Of a DNA stretch of 32,282 nt, positions 14,436 to 24,400 are shown in pieces (the stretch's first letter is position 1; each line of letters opens with the position of its first letter). The stretch is from an uncultured Lachnospiraceae bacterium (GTDB taxonomy: Bacteria > Bacillota > Clostridia > Lachnospirales > Lachnospiraceae): contig CADBTR010000119.1 of NCBI GenBank assembly GCA_902797675.1, forward strand, positions 1-32,282, in the 5' to 3' direction. The notes under the pieces were generated by a model. That model was not told the DNA's origin. It worked only from the letters and a program-made list of their open reading frames with translations, and did no database searches. Made by a program: the position numbers and the translations under genes.

Positions 14436-17400
14436 GCATTTGATATATCTGTACATAAATTTTTCAAACTTTGTACCCCGATCGTACAATTTTCTTCCGT
14501 AATCTCCCAGAAATTCTTCCAAAAACTGCTGATCCGTTTTCGTAAATTGTTCCGCCGGAGCATATTGATATTTATCCAGCAAGAGCAATACCTGATAAAT
14601 CCTTTGTTTATCGAAGTCCGAAAGGAGTCCGGCAAGGATTGCGGCGCGCTCCCCCAATGTTTTCGCTTTCTCCATGGGAAGCCGGTACAATTCACAAATT
14701 CCTTCCAGTTCCCGTCTCACCTCGCCGACAGCCTCCCGCTTTTCGCCGGAAAGCCTCCTTTTCGTGCGTTTCCTCATATACTCGTACCGCATGATAAAAA
14801 GACCGGTGAGAAGCAGAAGCACTCCCAATACCTGAACTGTTTTTTTGGCATTTCTTACCCCGCGGGCGCGGGGCGTATTTTCCGTTTCCTGCTGCTTTAC
14901 CGTGGTTTCCTTTTCTTTTTTTACCTGTTTTTTCTTTTTGGAAGCATTCGTGGTTGTCTCCTGAATATTATTTTTCTTTATGGTGGTTGTTTCTTCCGGT
15001 GATTCTTTCGGTTCCTCTCTTCTTACCGTATAGCGCTGATTTTCCGGAGTCACCTCCACCGGAACCCAGCCGAATCCCTCTTCGTAGATTTCCACCCAGG
15101 CATGAGCCGACTCATCCGTTACCGTATAATAATCCCGATCCCCCTCTGTCTTTGTCCGATTCAGATAAGAGACGTAATAACCTTCCACATAGCGCGCCGG
15201 AATTCCCATGGTTCGGAACATCATCACTGCCGCTGACGCAAAATGGATGCAATATCCGGTCTTTCGCGTCATGAATTCTTCAACAAAATCCTCATCATTA
15301 TTCTTACGCACAACAGAGAGATTATATTGAAAATGCTGATCCTCAAAATATTGTCTCACATATTGAATATAAGGCTCATATCCCACTGCTTCGTACTGCC
15401 GGTCGCCGCTTATCAGCTGCAGCTGCTGCCCGCCGCTGTATATGGACGCCTCCCGGAACGGAGCCATCACATCCTTAAGATTTTCCGGAACTTCCAGATA
15501 GGACGCTCCCAGAGAGCCTGCATAAGCCGCCTCCGTACTCTTTAAGATCTGTAACGATGCGTCCTCTTTTCCATCCTCAGATTCATACGGATATTCCCCG
15601 TACTTCTTTCTCACGCCTGTCTCATCACAAACATCATCCAACCGCAGCCCGTCAAAGGCGATGGTCTGACCGCTTGTCGCCGCTTGACCTAAAGACAGAT
15701 AGCCGTCCGAATCAAAAAACGGCAATTCACCCGCAGGTATCGCATAATAAGGCTGATAGACCGATAAATCCCCCTGCTGCATATTCTGCACTTCCACATG
15801 ATAATTCTGCGGTTTTTCCAGTGACCTCACATATTCCTGTTTCGCCTGATAACGGGTAAAGATTTTGGAAAAATAAGGCTGTATCTGTGTGATATCGGGC
15901 ATATCCTCCGATGAGGCTGTCCATTCCGGAAGCCACTGTTTTCTGATTTCCTGCTCTCCTTCGCCGTACGGCTCACCGTATTGATACTGCTCAAGTGCCT
16001 GCCGGTATGCCTCACTCAACGCCCATCGCTCCTCTGCCGTTTCATCTCCTTCCGGCCTTGCCTCCCAGCTCTTTCCGGTATAGACGGTTCCCGCATAAGA
16101 TTTGAGATAAAAGACCGGCCCCGGATTGCCGGTGGTTACGATATGCAAGGTCTCCTTACCCTTATGTTCCACGGCAACCGTATCATTCAGGCTTCCCCAC
16201 ACATGATCTCTCATATTCTCCAAACCGGTTTTTCCTTTTTCCCCACCGGCATTTTCCCCGTCTTCTCCGTCATAAAACCGTTCCCCTAAGATCCACTCAT
16301 TGATCTTTTCCTTTAACCGGGAAACGGCTTTCGGTCTCTCATACCACCGGTTCACGCCTGTATTGATCAATGCCAGCAAAACAGCTGCCAGCACAGCCAT
16401 TCTCACTCCCGACTGAACCGCAATTTTCCTCGTTCCCTCATAATCGTCCGTAAGATAAGACTTACTCTTCGCTTTTCCATACCCCATGGCATATCCGGTG
16501 GCAAAAAGCATCGTGAAATAAAGACAGCCTCCGAACACAGCATACGCCGGCGGCAGACTTCCCACGATCAAAGATACGCAAAGCAACGGCGTCACCACCA
16601 AAAGAGGAATGACAGGGAAAAATTCCACGCTGTAATGGTACATCACATCAACCAGGGCATAGGTGATCAGATATAGCAGCCATGTAATATCATCTTCAAA
16701 GGCGTTCAAAAAACCATACTCTTCAGGGGTAACCGTAATATTCTCCCGAAACAGTCCGATCAACCCTTCTGTTCCGTCTTTTAAGAATGTAAAATCCCCC
16801 AGATAAAGAATGAACAGATAACCGGCAAAAACCAGAATTCCCTGATATTTATAAAACCGTCTGTCATTTGCGAAAAATGTGATCCTGAAAAGCTCCGGTA
16901 TCTCGTGCACTGCCGCGGAAAGAAGCACGACGATCAACACCGGAATAAAATCGTCCGGAATATAGACTACATCAAAGATGGAATAGGCTGCAAGGAAACT
17001 TCCAAGCACACATAATAATGTCTGATAACGGATATATCCTTTTTCCGGAAGTCTTTTTTCTTCTTCTTTCCGCTTCCGGTTTTTATCATGATAAGGCAGC
17101 AGATATTCTTTCTGTGCATTTTTCCGATGATCCGCTGCCGTCTCGATCATCATCTTCGCCTGTAAATAGAACTGCGCCGGATATTCTTTTCCGTCTCCCT
17201 CCAGTCTGAGAAATGTCATATCCCCGGAAAGTCCGTCTTCCCTGACTTTTCTTGCCGACAGGTACAGATTGATACCGGAATTTTTCCGTTCCCCGGCAAA
17301 CAGCAAAAACGAGGGCTCCGTTCCCTTTTCCCTGCGAAATGTCTGACCAAGCTCCCGATAGCTTGCCTTTGTAATCTGTTCCCCGTCAAATCCGCAAAGA

Positions 17401-18221
17401 TCATATTCCAGCCCCTGTCTGTCACAGGCGTCGATAATCCCGTGCAATGCCATAAGAAGCTGATCCGCATCCTGCGCCGGATCATCATTTCCCACCAGCG
17501 TATCAATACAGATATGCACTTTCCGATCTTTCGATTCTCCGAAACGCTTAATAATCAACTCATCCGACTTAGAGCTTAATTTCCAGTGAATGTTTCTGAT
17601 ATCATCCCCCTCATGGTACGTATCGATCTCCATAATCTCCGACCGGTTTTCTCCGGATCGGACATCCGATACATTCTCCGTCTCTTCATTGAAATGCTCC
17701 TGCCTGTCCGAGACTTCAATTTCCAATGTATGATAACATGGCGGGTATACATATAATTCCTGTATCTGATGTAATTTCTTCTTTACGGAAAATACGCCGA
17801 AAGCGTCATATACCCTGATATTCCGAATCTCCATGGTTGCCGGTCCGAAATGACGAAAACGCAGGGGCAGCAAAAAGGATCTTACCTCGTGGGCTGCAAG
17901 ATTTACTGCGATCTTTTGCGTATATTTCTGTCCGGAAAGGACACGCACTTCAATCAAAAGTTCCGCTCTGGGAACGGGTATGGCGCTTTTATTCTCGATG
18001 ATCAGCGTTTTTGTAAGATGCCCCTCTGTCTGGCAATATACTTCTCTCTCATCCGCCCGGACCACAAGCCTTGAAAGCCCCAGCGCTGCAAAGATCAGCT
18101 GACACAGCGGAAGCAGCACGAGAAAGAGCAGAAAAACCACCGTTTTTGTGCCGCTGTACATGATCATAAGCCAGCAGCCGAGCAACAGCAAAAGAGCATA
18201 AATTGCTTTATTTATTTTCAT
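14415..18221 (-). CDS. DUF58-transglutaminase (TgpA-like) fusion membrane protein
   Basis: This 1268-residue protein joins two domains that are normally separate genes beside moxR. Two N-terminal helices (about 7-47) precede a DUF58 domain with the signature MEIDTYHEGDDIRNIHWKLSSK (197-218; KRFGES at 225). A basic linker leads to about six membrane helices (400-440, 459-480, 513-575, 605-622). A large extracellular region contains a transglutaminase-like core with C991 (GYCIHFASA) and H1040 (SAHAWVEIY). The third triad position, usually Asp in VPVD-TP, is Glu1056 (VPVEVTP). A Lys/Thr/Glu-rich linker, a final helix (about 1128-1145) and a cytosolic DUF4129-like tail end the protein. It overlaps moxR by 4 bp (ATGA). 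By analogy it is a MoxR client or partner acting on extracellular or wall proteins; the reaction is unproven. Confidence 0.88.
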   Translation of the reverse strand: MKINKAIYALLLLLGCWLMIMYSGTKTVVFLLFLVLLPLCQLIFAALGLSRLVVRADEREVYCQTEGHLTKTLIIENKSAIPVPRAELLIEVRVLSGQKYTQKIAVNLAAHEVRSFLLPLRFRHFGPATMEIRNIRVYDAFGVFSVKKKLHQIQELYVYPPCYHTLEIEVSDRQEHFNEETENVSDVRSGENRSEIMEIDTYHEGDDIRNIHWKLSSKSDELIIKRFGESKDRKVHICIDTLVGNDDPAQDADQLLMALHGIIDACDRQGLEYDLCGFDGEQITKASYRELGQTFRREKGTEPSFLLFAGERKNSGINLYLSARKVREDGLSGDMTFLRLEGDGKEYPAQFYLQAKMMIETAADHRKNAQKEYLLPYHDKNRKRKEEEKRLPEKGYIRYQTLLCVLGSFLAAYSIFDVVYIPDDFIPVLIVVLLSAAVHEIPELFRITFFANDRRFYKYQGILVFAGYLFILYLGDFTFLKDGTEGLIGLFRENITVTPEEYGFLNAFEDDITWLLYLITYALVDVMYHYSVEFFPVIPLLVVTPLLCVSLIVGSLPPAYAVFGGCLYFTMLFATGYAMGYGKAKSKSYLTDDYEGTRKIAVQSGVRMAVLAAVLLALINTGVNRWYERPKAVSRLKEKINEWILGERFYDGEDGENAGGEKGKTGLENMRDHVWGSLNDTVAVEHKGKETLHIVTTGNPGPVFYLKSYAGTVYTGKSWEARPEGDETAEERWALSEAYRQALEQYQYGEPYGEGEQEIRKQWLPEWTASSEDMPDITQIQPYFSKIFTRYQAKQEYVRSLEKPQNYHVEVQNMQQGDLSVYQPYYAIPAGELPFFDSDGYLSLGQAATSGQTIAFDGLRLDDVCDETGVRKKYGEYPYESEDGKEDASLQILKSTEAAYAGSLGASYLEVPENLKDVMAPFREASIYSGGQQLQLISGDRQYEAVGYEPYIQYVRQYFEDQHFQYNLSVVRKNNDEDFVEEFMTRKTGYCIHFASAAVMMFRTMGIPARYVEGYYVSYLNRTKTEGDRDYYTVTDESAHAWVEIYEEGFGWVPVEVTPENQRYTVRREEPKESPEETTTIKKNNIQETTTNASKKKKQVKKEKETTVKQQETENTPRARGVRNAKKTVQVLGVLLLLTGLFIMRYEYMRKRTKRRLSGEKREAVGEVRRELEGICELYRLPMEKAKTLGERAAILAGLLSDFDKQRIYQVLLLLDKYQYAPAEQFTKTDQQFLEEFLGDYGRKLYDRGTKFEKFMYRYIKCLYLSDK

Positions 18222-19162
18222 TTTCTGCTTTTCTCCACTTTTACCTGACTTAAAATATCCTCGATCAGCGGTTTGATCTTGATTCCCTGTGTTTTTCCCT
18301 GTCCCGATAATATGATCCTGTGGTTGACGGCAGGGTAAAAGATTTCTCTGACATCATCCGGCAATACGTAATCCCGCCCCTGCACATAGGCATAGGCTTT
18401 CGCCGCCCGCACGATGGCGATGGTTCCTCTGGGGCTTACGCCCAATGCAATATTTTTATCCTTTCTCGTCAGTTCCACCAGTTGTACGATATAGGTGATG
18501 ATATCTCTGTGTACGTAGACTTCGTCCGCTTCCGCCTGCATGGCAAGAAGCTCCTCTCTCGTCACCACCGCCCCGATGTTTTGAAGCAGTTCCCGCTCCC
18601 ATGTTTTATTCTCGATCATGGCAATTTCCTGCTCCGGCTTTGGATATCCCATATGAAGCCGGAACATAAACCGGTCAAGCTGGGATTCCGGAAGCATGGA
18701 AGTTCCGATGGATCCCATGGGATTCTGCGTCGCGATCACGATAAAAGGCTGCGGCAGTTCTCTGGTAATCCCGTCTACCGTTACCTTTCCCTCCTCCATA
18801 ACCTCCAATAACGCAGCCTGCGTCTTTGACGAGGTTCTGTTGATCTCATCCGCCAGCAATAAATTACATGATACAGCCCCCGGCTTGTACACAAAGTCAT
18901 TGGTACGCTTATCAAACATGGTATATCCGGTGATATCGGACGGCATAACGTCTGTGGTAAACTGAATCCTTTTATTTTCCAGGCTCATCGCCGCGCCGAA
19001 GGTCTTTGCCATCATGGTTTTTCCCACGCCCGGCACATCTTCGATCAAAATATGACCACCTGCGATGATGGCGGTCATCACCTTCTCAATTACCTCTTCT
19101 TTCCCCATGATAACCCGGTTTAATGTATCCATAATCTCCCGGCAATTCTGCACTCCGTCCAT
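18218..19162 (-). CDS. MoxR family AAA+ ATPase
   Basis: The 314-residue AAA+ ATPase has Walker A PGVGKT at 44-49, Walker B LLLADE at 101-106, a sensor in VIATQNP, the LDRF arginine-finger region, and the MoxR sensor-2 sequence GVSPRG. MoxR proteins act as chaperone-like ATPases that help maturation of partner complexes, typically with DUF58 and VWA or transglutaminase proteins encoded next door. Here the next gene, overlapping by 4 bp, contains both the DUF58 and the transglutaminase parts, so a direct functional pair is likely. No VWA gene is present. ATG 19162 is preceded by a modest GGAG about ten bases upstream. Confidence 0.94.
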   Translation of the reverse strand: MDGVQNCREIMDTLNRVIMGKEEVIEKVMTAIIAGGHILIEDVPGVGKTMMAKTFGAAMSLENKRIQFTTDVMPSDITGYTMFDKRTNDFVYKPGAVSCNLLLADEINRTSSKTQAALLEVMEEGKVTVDGITRELPQPFIVIATQNPMGSIGTSMLPESQLDRFMFRLHMGYPKPEQEIAMIENKTWERELLQNIGAVVTREELLAMQAEADEVYVHRDIITYIVQLVELTRKDKNIALGVSPRGTIAIVRAAKAYAYVQGRDYVLPDDVREIFYPAVNHRIILSGQGKTQGIKIKPLIEDILSQVKVEKSRK

Positions 19163-19276
19163 TTTCCATATACTCCTATACTTATATAATCGAATTCTCT
19201 ACTTGATCATTTGTTTTCATTCTGATGCCGATCCTGTATTTCTGCATACATGTCTTACACCAAATCTAACTTTATT

Positions 19277-19306
19277 ATCTTACCATAGAACTAAAATCGC
19301 TGTCAA
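19277..19306 (-). promoter_or_regulatory. Predicted promoter for moxR operon
   Basis: Minus-strand perfect -35 TTGACA (19306-19301), 18-bp spacer, -10 TAAGAT (19282-19277). This would leave a leader of about 110 nt. It diverges from the promoter of the plus-strand gene at 19411. Confidence 0.42.
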
Positions 19307-19334
19307 ATATGATTTTACACCAATGGAATTCGGC

Positions 19335-19363
19335 TTGATTTCCATCCCGTTTTCAACTATAAT
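19335..19363 (+). promoter_or_regulatory. Predicted sigma-A promoter for the gene at 19411
   Basis: Plus-strand -35 TTGATT (19335-19340), 17-bp spacer, -10 TATAAT (19358-19363), with the gene's GGAGG following about 35 bp downstream. Confidence 0.6.
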
Positions 19364-19410
19364 GTTCTCATAATCCGCACATAACCATGATATAAAAACG
19401 GAGGTGTCTT

Positions 19411-19977
19411 ATGAATATAAATGATACAGAAAAACCCGACCTTAAAGATCTGATCTTTCACAAACCGGATTCCGAAGAAGATCATCTGATCCGCGCATAC
19501 CGGAAATCCTGCGGAAAAAGCCGCTTCTTTCTCTGGCTTTTTCGATCGGCAATCCTTTGTATATGTATTATTCTCATTGAAGGAGTCGCAAGGGCTTACA
19601 ATCCAAACCCTTCCGTCGCCACAGTGAAGACAATTCCCCATATGATTTTTCTCGTGATATCTCTCTTTGTTTTGTTCAACTTCATTCACTATATCGCCAT
19701 AAAGGTCCGCTTAACGATGAATGAGGCGGCGAACCAGTGTGAATGTCTGCGGGGAACGGTTACGGAACTGATTGATAAAAAGCAATTATCCAAAACATCT
19801 CATCAGTTTGTTCCGGATTTTTTCCTGTTCCGATGCGAACAGGGCGCATGTTCCACAGCGATCCCGATCCGGGACAATACTTCTTTTCACACAGTCCAAA
19901 AAGATACACCGGTATTAATTCTTAAAAATTCTCCCATGGGCGTCGTTTCCTACGATTTTCTCACCTGGATCGCATAA
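19411..19977 (+). CDS. Hypothetical two-helix membrane protein
   Basis: I do not recognise this 188-residue protein. It has a charged N-terminus, two hydrophobic helices (about 38-58 and 77-98) and a roughly 90-residue C-terminal soluble part with a few Cys residues. That part resembles in layout the small membrane proteins with a beta-rich C-terminal domain found in Clostridia. Evidence that it is real: GGAGG six bases before the ATG, a good promoter, and a strong terminator 17 bp after the stop. It is monocistronic, divergent from moxR and ahead of the spore-coat operon. Confidence 0.8.
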   Translation: MNINDTEKPDLKDLIFHKPDSEEDHLIRAYRKSCGKSRFFLWLFRSAILCICIILIEGVARAYNPNPSVATVKTIPHMIFLVISLFVLFNFIHYIAIKVRLTMNEAANQCECLRGTVTELIDKKQLSKTSHQFVPDFFLFRCEQGACSTAIPIRDNTSFHTVQKDTPVLILKNSPMGVVSYDFLTWIA

Positions 19978-19993
19978 GTAAAATTTATCTGCC

Positions 19994-20027
19994 CCCTTTT
20001 TACGCCTCACATGGCGCGTAAAAAGGG
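19994..20027 (+). terminator. Intrinsic terminator after the hypothetical membrane protein
   Basis: CCCTTTTTACGC and GCGTAAAAAGGG form a perfect 12-bp stem with a 10-nt loop, followed by a T-rich tail (TTTTCTTTTTT) a few bases later. It separates this gene from the cotJ operon. Confidence 0.8.
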
Positions 20028-20110
20028 AGCACCTTTTCTTTTTTCTCCCATATACTGTACTGTAACGAAACACTTTGTCAGATGAACTGGCAAGGGAAAG
20101 GAGTTTCTCT

Positions 20111-20293
20111 ATGAATTATGATGGAGCTTGTACGAATTGTTCCGACTCCAAAGCTTTAGAAGATTTTCCGGTTGCAATGGCCTATGTTCCATGGCAGTCC
20201 TGGAATGGCGTCTGCAAGAATCTGAACGCCGGTTTTGAAGCCGGAACCATCTTCAAAGAGCTGGAAAAACCTTTGTGGTGCTATAATTCTTAA
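20111..20293 (+). CDS. cotJA: Spore coat associated protein CotJA
   Basis: A 60-residue CotJA protein, shown by FPVAMAYVPWQSWNGVCKNLNAGFEAGTIF..LEKPLW, which covers nearly the whole family profile. CotJA is needed with CotJC for assembly of this coat sub-layer in Bacillus. The ATG at 20111 is chosen because AAAGGAG lies seven bases upstream and the product then has the usual length; the longer frame adds unrelated residues. It is the first gene of cotJA-B-C. In Bacillus this operon is mother-cell SigE controlled. A CATATACT at about 20049 resembles a SigE -10, but I could not find a matching -35. Confidence 0.92.
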   Translation: MNYDGACTNCSDSKALEDFPVAMAYVPWQSWNGVCKNLNAGFEAGTIFKELEKPLWCYNS

Positions 20294-20313
20294 GTCGTAT
20301 ATGAGGTGACAAT

Positions 20314-20718
20314 ATGAATAATATGAACGATTATTACCAACCTTACAGACGCGGCAGCCAGTCTATGAATCCTTCGATGAATCAGTCTGTAAATCCATCT
20401 ATGAACCCATCTATGAACGGATCCATGTCCGGCAGCTGCTCCTGTTCCAATTCCGCAGATAAATTAATGGATATGATCGACCGGTACAGCTTCGCCATGG
20501 ACGATACCCGCCTGTTCTTAGATACCCATCCCGATTGTATGGAAGCACTGGCATTCTTCCGGAAAATGCAAAAGCTGCGTGAAGACGCGATTCACGAATA
20601 TGAAGATCACTATGGTCCCGTGACTGCTTACCGCTGCAGTGATGCATCTGATTCCTGGATGTGGAACGCCGGTGATCTTCCGTGGCAAATAAAACGTTGC
20701 AGTTGCAAGGAGGTGTAG
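20314..20718 (+). CDS. cotJB: Spore coat protein CotJB
   Basis: The 134-residue protein has the CotJB domain in its C-terminal 85 residues (LMDMIDRYSFAMDDTRLFLDTHPDCMEAL...YGPVTA...WNAGDLPWQ). The first 45 residues are an extension of Ser-Met-Asn-Pro repeats (SMNPSMNQSVNPSMNPSMNG) plus a CSCS cluster, which ordinary CotJB (about 85-100 residues) lacks. GAGGTG lies five bases before the ATG, and the start is 20 bp after cotJA. The 3' end contains the cotJC RBS. Confidence 0.92.
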   Translation: MNNMNDYYQPYRRGSQSMNPSMNQSVNPSMNPSMNGSMSGSCSCSNSADKLMDMIDRYSFAMDDTRLFLDTHPDCMEALAFFRKMQKLREDAIHEYEDHYGPVTAYRCSDASDSWMWNAGDLPWQIKRCSCKEV

Positions 20719-20721
20719 CAT

Positions 20722-21330
20722 ATGTGGCAATATGAAAAGCGGACACAATATCCCATCAAGATTAAGAAAAATGACGCAAAAGCTGCTCAGATCATTATCA
20801 GCCAGTACGGCGGTCCGGACGGAGAAATCGGTGCCTCTTTGCGTTATCTGTCTCAAAAATTCACCTTTAAAGATCCCCGCATCTCCGGTCTTCTGAATGA
20901 TATCGGCACCGAGGAACTTGCGCACTTAGAAATGGTCGGCACGATCGTACACCAGCTGACCTGCAATCTGACGCCTGAGGAGATCAAAGCCTCCGGATTC
21001 GACAAATATTATGTGGATCACACGTTAGGCGTATGGCCGCAAGCCGCAGGCGGCGTTCCTTTTACGGCAACGGAATTTCAATCGAAGGGCGATCCTATCA
21101 CCGATCTTTTCGAGGATATGGCAGCCGAGCAGAAAGCCCGCACGACCTACGATAATATCCTTCGCATGATCAGCGATCCCGATATCGTGGACCCGATCCG
21201 CTTCCTTCGCGCCAGAGAAATCGTGCATTTCCAGCGCTTTGGCGAAGCTCTGCGCATGCTTCAGGATAATTTGAATTTCAAGAATTTCTACGCTTTTAAT
21301 CCTTCCATTGATCCGCCAATGCGAAAATAA
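20722..21330 (+). CDS. cotJC: Spore coat manganese catalase-like protein CotJC
   Basis: A 202-residue ferritin-like protein of the manganese catalase family. The dimetal ligands are seen as Glu in GEIGASLRYLSQ, Glu/His in GTEELAHLEMV, Glu in AEQKARTTYDNIL and Glu/His in REIVHFQRFGEAL. By family it sits in the spore coat and may remove peroxide. GGAGG lies within the cotJB end, eight bases before the ATG, and only 3 bp separate the genes. A bidirectional terminator follows. Confidence 0.95.
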   Translation: MWQYEKRTQYPIKIKKNDAKAAQIIISQYGGPDGEIGASLRYLSQKFTFKDPRISGLLNDIGTEELAHLEMVGTIVHQLTCNLTPEEIKASGFDKYYVDHTLGVWPQAAGGVPFTATEFQSKGDPITDLFEDMAAEQKARTTYDNILRMISDPDIVDPIRFLRAREIVHFQRFGEALRMLQDNLNFKNFYAFNPSIDPPMRK

Positions 21331-21349
21331 AGATTTTCTGTATAAAAAT

Positions 21350-21383
21350 AACCGGCATAGTATTCTTCCATACCATGCCGGTT
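21350..21383. terminator. Bidirectional terminator between cotJC and the convergent surface-protein gene
   Basis: AACCGGCAT pairs with ATGCCGGTT, with an inner GTAT/ATAC stem. T-rich sequence follows on both strands (TTTCTGTTTCTT on plus, ATTTTTAT on minus). It serves both the plus-strand cotJ operon and the minus-strand gene ending at 21401. Confidence 0.82.
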
Positions 21384-21400
21384 TCTGTTTCTTATGCGTT

Positions 21401-24400
21401 TTATTTTTCTTCTCTAAGATCTTCCAATCGATCTTTCTTTTTCTTCGGAATCGCAATCACAATCACGATCAGAGAAATGACACAGATCAAAATCAACCTT
21501 CCGATATTCGCCTTATCTCCGGTTGTCACCTGTCTGGCTGCAATCGTTCTCGTCACACCGTTACTCGTCACACCGTTACTCGTCACCCTCGCAGTATCTT
21601 CACTGGAAACAGAAGCCTGATTTCCCTTCACGATTTCCCGCAATTCATTCATCACCTGATTGATCGGTGCCGGATTATAATCGGAAACCGCCGTTCCGAT
21701 GGTTTTTTCCGTCGGAGCCGGTGTCGTTTTATCAGCATTATTAGTCACAGGCGCTGTCTGCTGATTTTCCTTCCACTTGGCAGTAAGCGTAAGATCTCCG
21801 GTAGAGTCTTTAATCTCCGCTACCTGAGTTCCCACTTCATCATACCAGCCTAAGAACTCATATCCTGCCTTTGCTGCCGGCAGAAGAATAATATCCGATT
21901 CTACGGTGTAAGAAGTTGGATTCTTCTCATTCTGTCCGCCCACATATGTAATCGTATACTTAATCGGCTCAAAGGTCACCTGCAGATCCACATCCTGCTC
22001 CGGCATCACCAGACAATATACGCCCTCTGAAGTCTCTACCAGAGGAATATCCACAGAGAAAGACTCGCTTGCCTGGGTATCCCGATACAAGAACAGATTG
22101 ACCAGATCACCATATTTCTCATACAATAAATCCGGGTCGTTTGTATCCTTCGATTCCTCCGCATCCTGTGAATTTGTTGTCTGACTGCTTGCCTGCGGTT
22201 TCACTGCATAAGAGATTCTTGCCACGCGATAACCTTTATCCGGCGTCACGCTGATAAACACCTGATCATCCTTTGCAGCCGTATCTTTATAAACACTGGC
22301 ACTTCCATTTGTCGTGTCAGACAATGTGATCTTATACTCTTTCACCTCCGGTGTCACTGCTTCACCGTCTTTTTCCCAGTTTGCAACCAGAATGATATTG
22401 CCCACCCGGTCTTCGATCTTTGAGATCTCCTCTTTCTTAACTGACTCATATCCAGCTTCTTCGTCCGGTAAGATAATGGACCAACTCTTAAACGTATATC
22501 CGGAAAGTTTGGCATCTTTCAGATCAAATACAGAATTGACATTGTAGACGGTCGGATTATCATGGGTACCGCCAAGCAATCCAAGATAAGTGATCGTATA
22601 ATTGATTACGGAAAACTCTCCGCTTACATTCACCTCATAAGAAGGCATCGTAAACTTGTATGTCAGCGGATAAGTCAGACCATCCGTTCTCTTCTTATGA
22701 TTTGTATAAACGCCGTCATCATCGTCCGTATACGTATAGGTCATGCTGTCGTACTGCATGCCCCGTCCCGGCGTAATCGTAATTGACAGCCGCTCGCCCG
22801 GAATTCCCTTCGTAACCTCCATGCCGTCCGCATCATAGATCTTGATATACTCCTGCACATCTTCCGCAACAATCACCGGAAATGTCTCAATTTCCTCCCA
22901 TGTTGCGATCAGATAGATATCCTTTGAATATGCCCCCTTTGGAACCGATTGTATAATCGTCTTTGACGCATCTCCAAACACATACCAACCTGTAAAAGCC
23001 ATATATTTATCTTTCTGCGGCGCCGGATTCAGCACAAATTCCTCCGTAGACGCATTGAACTTCGTTACGGTAGGATTACCCTCCGTCTCTACAGGAATCA
23101 CTTCCTCAAATGTCTGTGTTTCCGAATTGAAATCATAATATGTAATTGTGAAATCCGGCGTTCTGAAATCTGCCGTAATATACACATCTTTATCCGGCAT
23201 GGTAAATGAAAACGCCGCTCCGTCTTCCTCTACATTCAACAATTGCAATGTATTGCCGTCCGCATCCCGGGCGGTAATGGAAACAAGCTGATATCCGTTC
23301 TTCGCCGTCACCTTGCCCACAGTCACATCACTGCGATCCGCAAATTTCTCAGTTCTGTAATATAGTCCGCTCTCTGTCGGCGTCGTTGTAAAAGCGATCG
23401 GCGCATTCTGAAAATACATCTCAAAGGAAGCCATCTGCTTCAGATCCATTGTCGTTCCGTTTCCTTCAAGATCGGAGAAAGTTCCGTTGATATAGACATA
23501 ATATCCGATATCCGTATAACTGCCTTGAATCACAATATCCTGATTCACAACAAACTCCGGATGATTGCCTTTTTCATAGGAAACGCCATTCACAATCCAA
23601 CCGTTAAAGGCTTTCAGCGACGTATCCACCGGATCTGACGGATAATCCTTCTCTGTAAACCGCGTGCCAAGATCCACCTGTTTCTCAAACAGCACTTTTT
23701 CTTCCCAATCTACAAAGCTCACCTTGCATACCCACTTAGCGTACACTGTGATCTTGTCATTCGGCACCTGGGAAGTCACCGTCGTAACCTTGGTGGTCAG
23801 CTTCTTATCACTGTACCATCCCTCGAAGGTTCTTCCCTCCCAACCAGGATCTTCCAGCGTATAAGTATCACCACATGCCGCCTCCGATGCATTCGGATTC
23901 GTTACGGATTCTGTCGTTCCCATCTCGTATAAGATCTGATACCGTCCGATCTCATAACTGAAAGCCACCGAATAATTACTGCTCGGCATCGTAAAGGAAT
24001 ATACATACTTTCCGGATGAATTCTTCGTCACCACGCCGGAATTTCCCTGCGAGTCACTATAGGAAACCTTTGTACAATACGTCGGAACATTATTCAGATA
24101 GATCTCCGTATCTTTTGTCTCTTTTACCGCAACCGCATAATTCGGCTCCAAATCATAGACTTCGCCTTTCACCACCTTATACTGATAGGTGACTGTATCG
24201 AGATCACCGGATACCGTCATATTATAAGATTCCAAAATCTGTGCCGGCAGATAATAATTCATCTTCACCGCACCGACATAATCGAAATATCCTCCCGCAT
24301 ATCCGGTAAAGGAATACGTTCCTGCCTTATCAACATCCACAGCCAAATTCAGGTAATCATCTCTTCCCCCTGCCGATCCCGAATATTTTACATAATACTC

